This document shows, in pieces, positions 7,587 to 14,476 of a stretch of 18,242 bases of DNA. Position numbers and translations under genes: made by a program. The first letter of the stretch is position 1; every line of letters begins with the position of its first letter. The notes beneath the pieces were generated by a model. That model saw only the letters and a list, made by a program, of their open reading frames with translations. It ran no database searches and was not told where the DNA came from. Where the stretch lies: the NCBI GenBank assembly GCA_045540915.1, contig JAZQID010000125.1, positions 1 to 18,242 on the forward strand. Direction: 5' to 3'. This stretch comes from RGIG2206 sp045540915 (GTDB lineage Bacteria; Bacillota; Clostridia; Oscillospirales; Acutalibacteraceae).

Positions 7587-8827
7587 CGACACAGGAGATA
7601 CTCAAGCTCGCAAAACAGGCATCGCGCAAAATGGCAGGTGTCTCGGGCGAGGCTCGCAACGGCGCACTGTTGGCTATGGCCGACGCCCTTTGCGACAACA
7701 TTGAACCTATACTTTGTGCCAACCGCGCCGACCTTGAGCGCGCCAAGGGCACCATTTCCGAGGTTATGATGGACCGCCTCCGTCTTGACGAGGCACGCAT
7801 ACGCGCTATGGCCGACGGCATTCGCGACGTTGCGAAGCTTGACGACCCGACAGGCCGCCTGCTCGACCAATACGTGCGCGAGGACGGCCTGACCATCCGC
7901 AAAGTCTCGGTCCCTCTCGGTGTAATTGCCATAATCTACGAAAGCCGTCCCAACGTCACCTCCGATGCGGCGGCTCTGGCCATAAAGAGCGGCAACGTCT
8001 GCATCCTGCGAAGCGGCAAGGAGGCCCACGCGAGTGCCCGCGCCGTTGCCGACGCTATGCGCGATGGACTTGAAAGAGTCGGCTTGTGCAAGGATGCCGT
8101 TTTGCTCGTCGACGACACCACCCGCGCCAGCGCAACCGAGCTGATGACCGCCAACGGCTACGTCGACCTGCTCATTCCACGAGGTGGAAAGGGACTTATC
8201 CGCGCCTGCGTCGAGAACGCAACGGTGCCCTGCATCGAGACGGGTACGGGAATCTGCCACGTCTACGTTGACGGTGCTGCCGATTTCGACCGCGCGCTGA
8301 ACATCATTGAGAATGCCAAGACCAGCCGCCCCTCCGTTTGCAACGCGGCTGAGGTCTGCCTTATCGACAGGAAGATAGTGCCGCAGTTTTTGCCCCTTTT
8401 GGAAGAGCGGCTTACTAAACGCGAGCAGGCGGTCGAGCTTCGTATGAGCAAGGAGTGCCTGCCCTACTCCGTCTGCGGTGTGGCCGCAGGTGACGAGGAT
8501 TTCGACACCGAGTTCCTCGACTACATCCTCGCCGTTGAGGCAGTCGACGGAGTCGACGGCGCCATCAGTCACATCGCCGCCCATTCGACCGGCCACAGCG
8601 AAGCCATCATCACCGACGACACCGAGGCCGCCGACCGCTTCTGCCGACTTGTCGACAGCGCCGCAGTCTACGTCAACGCATCGACGAGGTTCACCGATGG
8701 CGGTGAGTTCGGGCTCGGCTGTGAGATGGGCATCTCCACCCAAAAACTGCACGCTCGCGGCCCGATGGGGCTCAAGGAGCTTACCACCTACAAATATGTG
8801 ATTCTCGGCGAGGGTCACGTTCGTTAA
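7583..8827 (+). CDS. proA: Gamma-glutamyl phosphate reductase
   Basis: Second step of proline synthesis: NADPH-dependent reduction of gamma-glutamyl phosphate to glutamate 5-semialdehyde. 414 residues, the normal length. Shows the NAD(P)-binding IIYESRPNVT segment near residue 117, the IPRGGKGLI motif near 195, and the catalytic Cys253 in RPSVCNAAEV. The C-terminal FGLGCEMGISTQKLHARGPMG stretch, split here across residues about 375-395, is typical. It overlaps proB by four bases and its ribosome site (GGAGGAAAGCC region) lies in the end of proB, which implies coupled translation and probably a ProB-ProA complex. Confidence 0.96.
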   Translation: MTTQEILKLAKQASRKMAGVSGEARNGALLAMADALCDNIEPILCANRADLERAKGTISEVMMDRLRLDEARIRAMADGIRDVAKLDDPTGRLLDQYVREDGLTIRKVSVPLGVIAIIYESRPNVTSDAAALAIKSGNVCILRSGKEAHASARAVADAMRDGLERVGLCKDAVLLVDDTTRASATELMTANGYVDLLIPRGGKGLIRACVENATVPCIETGTGICHVYVDGAADFDRALNIIENAKTSRPSVCNAAEVCLIDRKIVPQFLPLLEERLTKREQAVELRMSKECLPYSVCGVAAGDEDFDTEFLDYILAVEAVDGVDGAISHIAAHSTGHSEAIITDDTEAADRFCRLVDSAAVYVNASTRFTDGGEFGLGCEMGISTQKLHARGPMGLKELTTYKYVILGEGHVR

Positions 8828-8839
8828 GGAGTGAAAATT

Positions 8840-9631
8840 ATGACCTACAAAGCCGGATTTATCGGCGCAGGCAATATGGGCGGTGCCCTTGCCTCTGCCG
8901 TTTACAAGGTTGCGCAGAATATTGCCGTTTGCGATTTTGACAAGGCCAAGACCGATGCCCTTGCCGCCTCGATGCCGAGCATCGCGGTGGTCGATGCCGA
9001 CACGGTTGCCAAGGGGTCTCGGTTCGTCTTTTTGGGCGTCAAGCCGGATGCCATCGGCAAGGTGGCTGAGAAGATCACGCCCGCCCTTTCGGCCGATACC
9101 GTCATTGTCACTATGGCGGCAGGCGTGTCCTTGCAGGACATCTGCGCGGCGGCAAAGACCGACAGGTGCATCCGCATTATGCCCAACACCCCCGTTGCCG
9201 CTCAGCAGGGAATGATACTCTACTGCGTAGGTAAAGGTATATCGGCAGAGGACGAGGCAGAGTTTTTGGCTCTGCTCAGCGGCGCAGGTATAGTCGATAA
9301 GATCGACGAGAAGTTCATCGATGCCGCCGCCGCTTTGTCGGGTTGCGGCCCTGCTTTCGTTTACATCTTCACCGAGGCGTTGGCCGAGGGTGCCGTTAAA
9401 TGCGGTCTGCCGCGCGACAAGGCTCTGCTGTACGCCAAGCAGACGGTCTTCGGCAGTGCCGCTATGATGCTCGGCAGCGACAAGCATCCCGAGCGGCTGA
9501 AGGACGAGGTCTGCTCCCCCGGCGGCACCACCATCGAGGGCGTGCTCGCGCTTGAAAAGGGCGCATTCCGCGCCACCGCCGCAAGCGCCGTTACCGCCGC
9601 CTTTGAGAAAACCGCAAAATTGAAGAAATAA
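8840..9631 (+). CDS. proC: Pyrroline-5-carboxylate reductase
   Basis: Last step of proline synthesis: NAD(P)H-dependent reduction of pyrroline-5-carboxylate. 263 residues. I place the start at the ATG 8840, 8 bases after AAGGAG; an in-frame GTG at 8831 overlaps that ribosome site. N-terminal Rossmann motif GFIGAGNMG, a central IRIMPNTPV segment near residue 115, ALSGCGPAFVY near 163, and the C-terminal signature around CSPGGTTIEGVLALE near 223-237. It follows proA by 12 bases, completing an uninterrupted proBAC operon. A terminator lies about 100 bases downstream. Confidence 0.96.
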   Translation: MTYKAGFIGAGNMGGALASAVYKVAQNIAVCDFDKAKTDALAASMPSIAVVDADTVAKGSRFVFLGVKPDAIGKVAEKITPALSADTVIVTMAAGVSLQDICAAAKTDRCIRIMPNTPVAAQQGMILYCVGKGISAEDEAEFLALLSGAGIVDKIDEKFIDAAAALSGCGPAFVYIFTEALAEGAVKCGLPRDKALLYAKQTVFGSAAMMLGSDKHPERLKDEVCSPGGTTIEGVLALEKGAFRATAASAVTAAFEKTAKLKK

Positions 9632-9645
9632 TTGTTGTAAGATTC

Positions 9646-9688
9646 AAAAAAGCGAGAAACAAAATGAGTGAGGTTCTTAACGGAGAAA
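9646..9688 (+). repeat. Left arm of a long-range imperfect inverted repeat
   Basis: A-run + GCGAGAAACAA (to 9662) and TTAACGGAGAA (9678-9688) recur in inverted order about 800 bases away at 10443-10485. The middle parts differ. The two arms bracket the AT-rich gene and the palindromic repeats. Another possibility is that both are variants of one terminator-like sequence. Confidence 0.45.
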
Positions 9689-9730
9689 ACACTAACAACA
9701 AAAATTGAACCGCAGAAAACAAATAATAAG

Positions 9731-9760
9731 CCCCGACAGATTTTAAAAGGTCTGTCGGGG
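9731..9760. terminator. Two-way terminator between proC and the AT-rich minus-strand gene
   Basis: Ten-pair perfect stem CCCCGACAGA/TCTGTCGGGG with a TTTTAAAAGG loop that can pair further. It lies between converging genes; flanking T-tracts are modest on both sides. Confidence 0.8.
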
Positions 9761-9765
9761 TTACA

Positions 9766-10146
9766 TTATTGTATCACTTTGGTTTTTATTTCATTGCAAA
9801 AATATTCGAAATTTTCTTTTTGCTTTTCGATTTGATACGCTTTTAACGGCACTCTTAATTTACAAGGGTTTCCTTCTGTAAATTTGATTTTTACTATGTA
9901 TTGTTTTGGAAAAACGCTTTTTCTAATTTTAATTTTTTTAATATCCAAAGGCACCTTGATGGTATATGATATATCTTTGCCGGAAAAAGTAAGAATTGCA
10001 CCCAATAGGTTTTGATCTGACAATCCCCAATACCCTGAATAAAAATTTGTTCCTTGTAACAAGATTGCAAAAAAGGAACAATTTAGGGCTTCTCCTATAT
10101 CCAATAAATCTGTTAATGACTTTGTCATCAATTTTTGATGATCCAT
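9766..10146 (-). CDS. Unrecognised AT-rich protein, possibly acquired
   Basis: 126 residues, family not recognised. The ATG at 10146 follows AAAAAGGAG with about 7 bases spacing, a strong ribosome site, which supports a real gene. The N-terminal third is mixed (LTDLLDIGEALNCSFFAI). The centre is predicted beta-rich with alternating hydrophobic and basic residues (KVPLDIKKIKIRKSVF, QYIVKIKF), and the C-terminus is a charged helix. That pattern loosely recalls small beta-barrel or PH-like folds, but this is only an impression. Base composition is clearly more AT-rich than all neighbours, with Lys/Ile/Phe-heavy codon use, suggesting transfer from a low-GC source. A promoter at 10385-10413 would give a leader of about 230 nt full of palindromes. 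Confidence 0.7.
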   Translation of the reverse strand: MDHQKLMTKSLTDLLDIGEALNCSFFAILLQGTNFYSGYWGLSDQNLLGAILTFSGKDISYTIKVPLDIKKIKIRKSVFPKQYIVKIKFTEGNPCKLRVPLKAYQIEKQKENFEYFCNEIKTKVIQ

Positions 10147-10173
10147 AAATATCTCCTTTTTATAGCCAGTTTC

Positions 10174-10206
10174 GCCTTTGTATTACAAAGGCCTCGGGCA
10201 AAGCCC
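10174..10206. repeat. Double hairpin in the leader of the AT-rich gene
   Basis: GCCTTTGT-ATT-ACAAAGGC (10174-10192), then GGGC-AAA-GCCC (10196-10206). On the minus strand both fall in the leader 28-60 nt upstream of the start codon and could form RNA structure near the ribosome site. Confidence 0.5.
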
Positions 10207-10237
10207 ATGCCCCTGAAGACGCACGAACACTTACATA

Positions 10238-10281
10238 GGCTCCCTCCGGGAGGGAGCTGGCACCGTAGGCGACTAAGGGAG
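10238..10281 (+). repeat. Palindromic intergenic repeat A (REP/MITE-like)
   Basis: A near-perfect palindrome GCTCCCTCC-G-GGAGGGAGC (10239-10257) is followed by TGGC, a GC-rich middle and ACTAAGGGAG. This hairpin-TGGC-tail layout matches scattered intergenic repeats I recall from gut Clostridia; membership would need a genome-wide search. Confidence 0.65.
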
Positions 10282-10324
10282 AACACGTTATGATAAGATA
10301 AGTGCAAATTTAAAGTCACGCATG

Positions 10325-10374
10325 CGCTTTCCGTCACGCTCCGCAAGCCACCTTCCTCTCGGAGGAAGGCTTTT
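10325..10374 (-). repeat. Palindromic intergenic repeat B (REP/MITE-like), inverted relative to A
   Basis: Read on the minus strand: palindrome CCTTCCTC/GAGGAAGG, then TGGC, a GC-rich middle and TGACGGAAAG. It has the same layout as repeat A but diverged, and points toward it, so the two together form a head-facing pair about 135 bases long. Confidence 0.65.
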
Positions 10375-10384
10375 CGTTAGTTCT

Positions 10385-10413
10385 ATTATATCACAAGTCG
10401 GCAGAGAAAACAA
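10385..10413 (-). promoter_or_regulatory. Promoter for the AT-rich gene
   Basis: On the minus strand, TTGTTT (10413-10408), 17-base spacer, TATAAT (10390-10385) preceded by TGA, giving an extended -10. The start near 10378 would make a leader of about 230 nt across both palindromic repeats. Its -35 box lies in the hairpin of the + terminator at 10398-10430. Confidence 0.6.
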
Positions 10414-10430
10414 GTTCTCTGCCGATTTTT
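10398..10430 (+). terminator. Plus-strand terminator without an obvious plus-strand gene
   Basis: Eleven-pair perfect stem TCGGCAGAGAA/TTCTCTGCCGA, loop AACAAG, then five T. No plus-strand gene is seen between proC (already terminated at 9731-9760) and this point. Confidence 0.7.
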
Positions 10431-10442
10431 CGTGCTTGCAAT

Positions 10443-10485
10443 TCTCCGTTAAAAACAACAGAGAAAATTGTTTCTCGCTTTTTAT
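10443..10485 (-). repeat. Right arm of the long-range inverted repeat, containing a probable gerW terminator
   Basis: Inverted counterpart of 9646-9688 (shares GCGAGAAACAA and TTAACGGAGAA). On the minus strand it also holds a short GAGAAA/TTTCTC stem followed by TGTTGTTTTT, directly after the gerW stop, so it may be that gene's terminator. Confidence 0.45.
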
Positions 10486-10486
10486 T

Positions 10487-10888
10487 TTATTTCTTTGAAT
10501 CCTTTTTGATGAGGTTTTTGAACTGCTCGATGACGGCCGATATCCAGCCCTCAGAGCCGCCCTCCTGCGCGTTGATGGTGATAATCCTTGCGTCCCCCTC
10601 CTTGATAACAAGGAAGGTCATCGGCGTGACCGAAACCTTTGCGCCTGCGCCTGCAGGGTTCTGGGTGCGCTTTTTGTCGGCATTCCTGATGTCCGCGCCG
10701 CCTCCTGCAAAGCCGGCCGACACCTTCGACACGGGGATAACGGTGATGCCGTCGACCTCGATGCGCTCACCCATCACAGAGTTGGCATTGGCAAGCTCCA
10801 TCGTCTTTTCAGCGGTGAAGGACAAAACCTCCATCAAGTCTCCGCCCTTAGCATCCTGACGCAAAACAACCTCGTTTTTGTTACTCAC
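10487..10888 (-). CDS. GerW family (YtfJ) spore protein
   Basis: 133 residues. Starts at a GTG (10888), with AAAGGGTGG upstream at fitting distance. Residues about 40-75 carry the family hallmark: an ANSVMGERIEVDGITVIPVSKVS stretch, quoted in parts here as VMGERIEVDG and TVIPVSKVS, then a glycine-rich GFAGGG, and later VSVTPMTFLVI. This matches Spore_YtfJ/GerW, small proteins of the forespore needed for normal germination in B. subtilis; molecular role unclear. The C-terminal helix is basic. A near-consensus sigma-A-type promoter precedes it rather than an obvious forespore sigma-G site, which is unusual for a sporulation gene. It indicates a spore-forming lineage. Confidence 0.9.
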   Translation of the reverse strand: MSNKNEVVLRQDAKGGDLMEVLSFTAEKTMELANANSVMGERIEVDGITVIPVSKVSAGFAGGGADIRNADKKRTQNPAGAGAKVSVTPMTFLVIKEGDARIITINAQEGGSEGWISAVIEQFKNLIKKDSKK

Positions 10889-10914
10889 CCTATGCCACCC
10901 TTTCCTTCATCATT

Positions 10915-10943
10915 ATTTTAATATTACCACATAGCCCCGTCAA
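10915..10943 (-). promoter_or_regulatory. Promoter for the gerW-like gene
   Basis: On the minus strand TTGACG (10943-10938), 17-base spacer, TAAAAT (10920-10915). Start near 10908, about 20 nt before the GTG. Confidence 0.75.
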
Positions 10944-10960
10944 ATTCAATCATTTTGTAA

Positions 10961-10993
10961 AACTGCCCGACCGATGCTCTCGGACGGGCAGTT
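10961..10993 (-). terminator. Terminator of galU
   Basis: Fourteen-position stem (10961-10974 with 10980-10993, one T-T mismatch) with a five-base loop, 7 bases past the galU stop, followed on the minus strand by TTTTACAAAA. Confidence 0.8.
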
Positions 10994-11000
10994 ATTGGCT

Positions 11001-11870
11001 TTACAGGGTCTTTGCAATTTCCTTGAGATATTCGCGGAAGCCCTCGCCGATCTCGGAGTGCTTGAGTGCGACCTCCACCTGTGCTTGCATTATGCCGAGC
11101 TTGTTGCCCATATCATAACGCTTGCCCTCGAAGTCGACGGCGATCATTCCCTTGTCGCGCGACAGCTCGGCCATCGCGTCGGTAAGCTGAATCTCGTTGT
11201 TAATGCCCGGCTTGGTCCTGTCGAGCAGGTCGAATATCTCGGGCGGCAGTACGCACCGTCCCAAGATAGAGTAACAGCTCATTATCTGGTCCTCGGTCGG
11301 CTTTTCGATCATATCGGAGACGGCGAAGACCTTGTCCTCGAGCTCGTCCACCTTCAGCGAGCAATACTTGTGCACCTCGCTGCGCGGAACCTCCTTGACA
11401 CCGACCACGCCCTTGCCGAACTGCTCGTATCGGTCGCAAAGCTGAGCGGTGACCGAGCGCTCGGAAAGAATGACGTCGTCGCCGTAGAGCACCGCAAAGG
11501 GCTCGTTGCCCACGAAGCCTCGAGCCGTCATTACGGCGTGGCCCAAGCCCTTGGGCATATGCTGACGCACGAAATAAACATTGGCCATCGAAGCGATAGC
11601 CGCTACCTCGTCGGCCGCCTCAATGCGACCTTTGCGGCGAAGGGTGTCCTCCAGCTCGTAGGCGTTGTCGAAATGGTCCTCAATAAGACCCTTTCCGCGT
11701 CCGAGAATAATAAGAATATCGGTTATCCCTGCGGCAACCGCCTCTTCCACGATATACTGAATGGCAGGCTTGTCGACGATGGGGAGCATTTCCTTGGGCA
11801 TTACCTTGGTGGCAGGAAGCACGCGGGTGCCAAGTCCTGCAGCAGGGATGACCGCCTTGCGAATTTTCAT
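11001..11870 (-). CDS. galU: UTP--glucose-1-phosphate uridylyltransferase
   Basis: Makes UDP-glucose from UTP and glucose 1-phosphate, a donor for cell-wall and capsule polymers and glycolipids. 289 residues, the usual bacterial GalU/GtaB length. N-terminal nucleotide-binding loop AAGLGTRVLPATK at about 10-22 with the following MPKEMLPIVDKP, VLYGDDVI near residue 128 (metal/sugar region) and a VVGVKEVPRSEVHKYC segment near 160. An AGGAGGAAGAAGT ribosome site precedes the ATG. Starts 11 bases after the RING/DUF2628 gene, so the two are almost surely one transcript. Confidence 0.95.
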   Translation of the reverse strand: MKIRKAVIPAAGLGTRVLPATKVMPKEMLPIVDKPAIQYIVEEAVAAGITDILIILGRGKGLIEDHFDNAYELEDTLRRKGRIEAADEVAAIASMANVYFVRQHMPKGLGHAVMTARGFVGNEPFAVLYGDDVILSERSVTAQLCDRYEQFGKGVVGVKEVPRSEVHKYCSLKVDELEDKVFAVSDMIEKPTEDQIMSCYSILGRCVLPPEIFDLLDRTKPGINNEIQLTDAMAELSRDKGMIAVDFEGKRYDMGNKLGIMQAQVEVALKHSEIGEGFREYLKEIAKTL

Positions 11871-11881
11871 ACTTCTTCCTC

Positions 11882-12850
11882 CTAAGCTACAAACAAGTTT
11901 AACAGCAGTTGGAATATCAGTGACGCTCCGTAAAAGGAAAGCGCCGCAGCAAAGGGATTGACTCCGCCCATAATGAGCATCGCCTGCAGTTTATTGTCGA
12001 TCTCGTCATTCTCGCGTATGACACGAATTTTCTCAACACAGTGGCTGAGGTATATGCGGTCGCCGAACAGACCGATAACAAGATGCACACCTATCATAAA
12101 CAGTATGCCCAGATAAAACAGCAGGGCAGTCCATTGATCCGACATTTTGAAAAAGTCGGTCATTACCCTCTCCACATAGGGAGTCATATCAGTGATCTTG
12201 CTGATCTCCTCCGCAGTCATATTACCAAACACGCCGTAAAGCGCCCTGTTGTAGTCGCTGTACATCGGGCACATCATCAGGTAGGCAACGGCCGAAAAGA
12301 GCATCGCGCCCAAGCCGTAAAGATGGCACTTTCTGAAAAAGAGCCAGCTCGGGCCGAAGAGGAAGGCGCACCAGTTCCAGCTCACCTTCTTGCCCGACTT
12401 ATCCAGAGTCTTAAAGCGGGGCAGGTATCGGCGGGTGTTTATCCTGACGTAAGAAGCGACCTCGGTGGCCGACACGCCGCCGATCTCCTCGTCGGGAGAG
12501 ACCGAATTGTACGGGTCGAACTGCTCGGGCGGTACCGCAGGGCCGCTCTGCTGTTCGGGCTCGATGAACCTCGCATTGCAGTAGGGGCAGAAAAGGGTGT
12601 CGCTGCTGCTTATCTTGCCGCAGTTATTGCAGACCCGTCCCTCACGGTCGCGGTCGCCGCGCTGTTTTTCTTCCTCGGGCTGTTCCTCAGGCTGTTCCTT
12701 AAGTCCGTGATACTCGATACGCGCGCAATGACCGAGCGAATTATAACATTCCCTGTGATGCGGCGCACCGCACTCGGGACAGTAAACGACATCGTCGTCG
12801 TCAAAAAGTATTGCTTTACAAAAAGCACAATGAAGTTGTTTTTCTGCCAC
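11882..12850 (-). CDS. RING-like zinc-finger membrane protein with DUF2628-type C-terminus
   Basis: 322 residues, starting at a GTG (12850) 7 bases after GAGAGGGG. Residues about 8-42 form a RING-like treble clef: CAFC, then CPECGAPHHREC and a later Cys, as in Pfam Prok-RING_1. After a Glu/Gln-rich linker, a second zinc ribbon CNNC...CPYC lies near residues 73-92. Then a proline-rich linker, a segment with WNWCAFLFGPSWLFFRKCH near 157-176 and about four membrane helices (near 178-198, 240-262, 290-320), resembling DUF2628. The zinc part is expected in the cytoplasm. Role unknown; prokaryotic RING-like folds are not shown to be ubiquitin ligases in this setting. Cotranscribed with galU, so an envelope-related function is a reasonable guess. 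Confidence 0.85.
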   Translation of the reverse strand: MAEKQLHCAFCKAILFDDDDVVYCPECGAPHHRECYNSLGHCARIEYHGLKEQPEEQPEEEKQRGDRDREGRVCNNCGKISSSDTLFCPYCNARFIEPEQQSGPAVPPEQFDPYNSVSPDEEIGGVSATEVASYVRINTRRYLPRFKTLDKSGKKVSWNWCAFLFGPSWLFFRKCHLYGLGAMLFSAVAYLMMCPMYSDYNRALYGVFGNMTAEEISKITDMTPYVERVMTDFFKMSDQWTALLFYLGILFMIGVHLVIGLFGDRIYLSHCVEKIRVIRENDEIDNKLQAMLIMGGVNPFAAALSFYGASLIFQLLLNLFVA

Positions 12851-12878
12851 GGGGCATCCCCTCTCTTTGCTTTATTTC

Positions 12879-12907
12879 ATTTTACCTTATAAGCACAAGA
12901 ATATCAA
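12879..12907 (-). promoter_or_regulatory. Promoter for the RING-like gene and galU
   Basis: On the minus strand TTGATA (12907-12902), 17-base spacer, TAAAAT (12884-12879). Start near 12872, about 20 nt before the GTG. Confidence 0.8.
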
Positions 12908-12927
12908 CCATTGTTTTTTGCGTAACG

Positions 12928-12955
12928 AAAAAGCCGCTCTGACAAGCGGCTTTTT
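12928..12955 (-). terminator. Terminator of the PRK06851-like ATPase gene
   Basis: Eleven-pair perfect stem AAAAAGCCGCT/AGCGGCTTTTT with a six-base loop, just past the stop at 12960; symmetric enough to work on both strands. Confidence 0.85.
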
Positions 12956-12959
12956 ATGC

Positions 12960-14051
12960 TTACATCTTATCTGCGCGTTTGAGCAGGTCATTTATGACCG
13001 CCTCTTTGCGCAGATTGACGGCGCCGAAGTCCATACAGCCGACGTATAGCTTTTCGAGCTCGTCGTGAATGGATTTGGCTTGCTGAAGGGTCTGCACCGT
13101 GCCCTCTATCAGCTCGTTGACTGCGCGGCGGTTGAAGGAGAGGCGTTGCCGTTTCTGATGCAAAGCGGCGACGTCCTCAAACCGCCTTGCGTGGATGATG
13201 CGGTCGGTGACGGGTGTCTTGAGCCATCGGTTCTGGGTCACGAAGCCCAGCTTCAGCTCAGGGATAAGCAGTTGCTCGGTCTTTTCCTCGGGGGCAAAGG
13301 GGCTCGCGCAAGCGATCACGTCGTAACCGAGCTCCACCGCCGCCATACGCAAGGAGGACATGATCGCCTGCGATACGGCGCCGTGTTCGTCCTCGACGGC
13401 GACAACGCGGTCACAGACCATTCCCACAGTATCGGCGTGGTAGAGGTAGCCTTTCGGCGTAACGGCACTCAAAAAGAGGGTCTTTTCGCTTCCGCGACCG
13501 CTTCGCTTAGGCATCAGCCTTGAAGCGAGCTGTACCGCGAAGTTGGATGCGCGCTTTGTGTCCGAACAGTCGTAGGCAATGCGGTAGGTATCGTTTTTGA
13601 GGGAGGAGATGGCCGAAATGTAGCGTGAAGCGCGCTGGTAGCAGGCCTGCATCCTTCTGTTAATGCCGATAAGCTCAGCGGCAGATGAAGTCAGCCCGTC
13701 GCGGTCACAATGGTCGCCGACATTGAGAATGACCTCGCACAGCTCGGGGTATACGGGGTTGACGATGTGGGGGGCGGTAGCATCCATTATACAGGCCTTG
13801 ATGTCTGGAAAGATGACTCCGTCGAGGGAGTCGGGGTCGCTCGGGCAGGTGATGAGCACCGCCCTTTGCCCCCTTTCAGAAAGGGCGGCGGTCACCCCTT
13901 TCATCAGGGTGGATTTGCCCATTCCTGCGCCGCCCTTTATCAAATAGGTGCGCCACGCGTCGTCGGGGTCATATATGCCGTTTAAGTAGGAGCAGTAGCC
14001 GTCGGCCGACAGCACGCCTGCGAAATATGTCGGGTAGGATAACTCTGTCAT
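12960..14051 (-). CDS. P-loop ATPase of the PRK06851 type
   Basis: 363 residues from the ATG at 14051 (weak GGTGA upstream; an in-frame TTG 36 bases earlier is less likely). Walker A GGAGMGKST at 40-48, then a distinctive CPSDPDSLDGVIFP segment (69-82) and DATAPHIVNP (90-99), which identify this poorly studied family of Firmicutes proteins. The second half (about 190-275) repeats the plan: VTPKG, then VEDEHGAVSQ where the second P-loop belongs, and LLIPELKLGF where the first half has VIFPDIKACI. The protein is therefore an internal duplication whose second nucleotide site has lost its Gly/Lys residues. Function unknown. Located downstream of a small membrane protein on the same strand (113-base gap). 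Confidence 0.8.
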   Translation of the reverse strand: MTELSYPTYFAGVLSADGYCSYLNGIYDPDDAWRTYLIKGGAGMGKSTLMKGVTAALSERGQRAVLITCPSDPDSLDGVIFPDIKACIMDATAPHIVNPVYPELCEVILNVGDHCDRDGLTSSAAELIGINRRMQACYQRASRYISAISSLKNDTYRIAYDCSDTKRASNFAVQLASRLMPKRSGRGSEKTLFLSAVTPKGYLYHADTVGMVCDRVVAVEDEHGAVSQAIMSSLRMAAVELGYDVIACASPFAPEEKTEQLLIPELKLGFVTQNRWLKTPVTDRIIHARRFEDVAALHQKRQRLSFNRRAVNELIEGTVQTLQQAKSIHDELEKLYVGCMDFGAVNLRKEAVINDLLKRADKM

Positions 14052-14164
14052 GTCTTCACCGCTTTCCGCCGCCCGTAAGGGCGACAAATGTTGCTTTCGG
14101 TATCATTTTATTCCGCAAAGCAAGGGTTGACACAGACAAATCGGGCAAAAACCGCAAGGCACCC

Positions 14165-14377
14165 CTACCTTTCAGTCGACACTCGCAGGTCGAGCTCCTT
14201 TTCCAAAAAGCCCTTCGCTCTATCAACGAGAGCGGCCGCGTCCTCCTTGGCCTCGCCGTATACGAGGACTATCCTCTCCTCATATCTGCGCGACACCCTG
14301 CCGCCGTACCAAAATGACGTCGCAAGCAGGCCGACCGCGCCCAAAACCGCCGCCGTTTTGCCAACCTTTCGCAGCAA
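14165..14377 (-). CDS. Small single-helix membrane protein, unknown
   Basis: 70 residues from a TTG (14377), chosen because GAGAGGTGAG lies about 5 bases upstream. A basic N-terminus (LRKVGK) is followed by a hydrophobic helix at about 8-25 and then a charged amphipathic helix with alternating Glu/Lys/Ala to the end. No family recognised; small anchored coiled proteins are common in spore formers. It could be in one transcript with the ATPase downstream, but no clear promoter was found for either gene. Confidence 0.55.
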   Translation of the reverse strand: MLRKVGKTAAVLGAVGLLATSFWYGGRVSRRYEERIVLVYGEAKEDAAALVDRAKGFLEKELDLRVSTER

Positions 14378-14476
14378 TTTTTCTCACCTCTCATCCTCTT
14401 TTATATCAATATGCCACTTCCACCTGTGAAAGATGCCCGCCGTTATAAAAAAGCCGCTCAAATGACATTTTTCCTG

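Noticed and set aside
8831..8839. GTG at 8831 as the proC start
   Set aside because: It overlaps the AAGGAG ribosome site used by the ATG at 8840, where the Rossmann domain begins.
9664..9708. A 14-residue frame (ATG to TGA) downstream of proC
   Set aside because: No good ribosome site, lies in the repeat arm and an AT-rich trailer; chance is the simpler explanation.
10238..10374. CRISPR array
   Set aside because: Only two diverged, inverted palindromic units; no regular direct repeats with spacers.
11001..11885. Long plus-strand open frame opposite galU, and similar long frames opposite secDF, proA/proC and the sortase fusion
   Set aside because: GC-rich coding DNA gives long antisense frames; the products are low-complexity Val/Gly/Asp-rich and lack ribosome sites.
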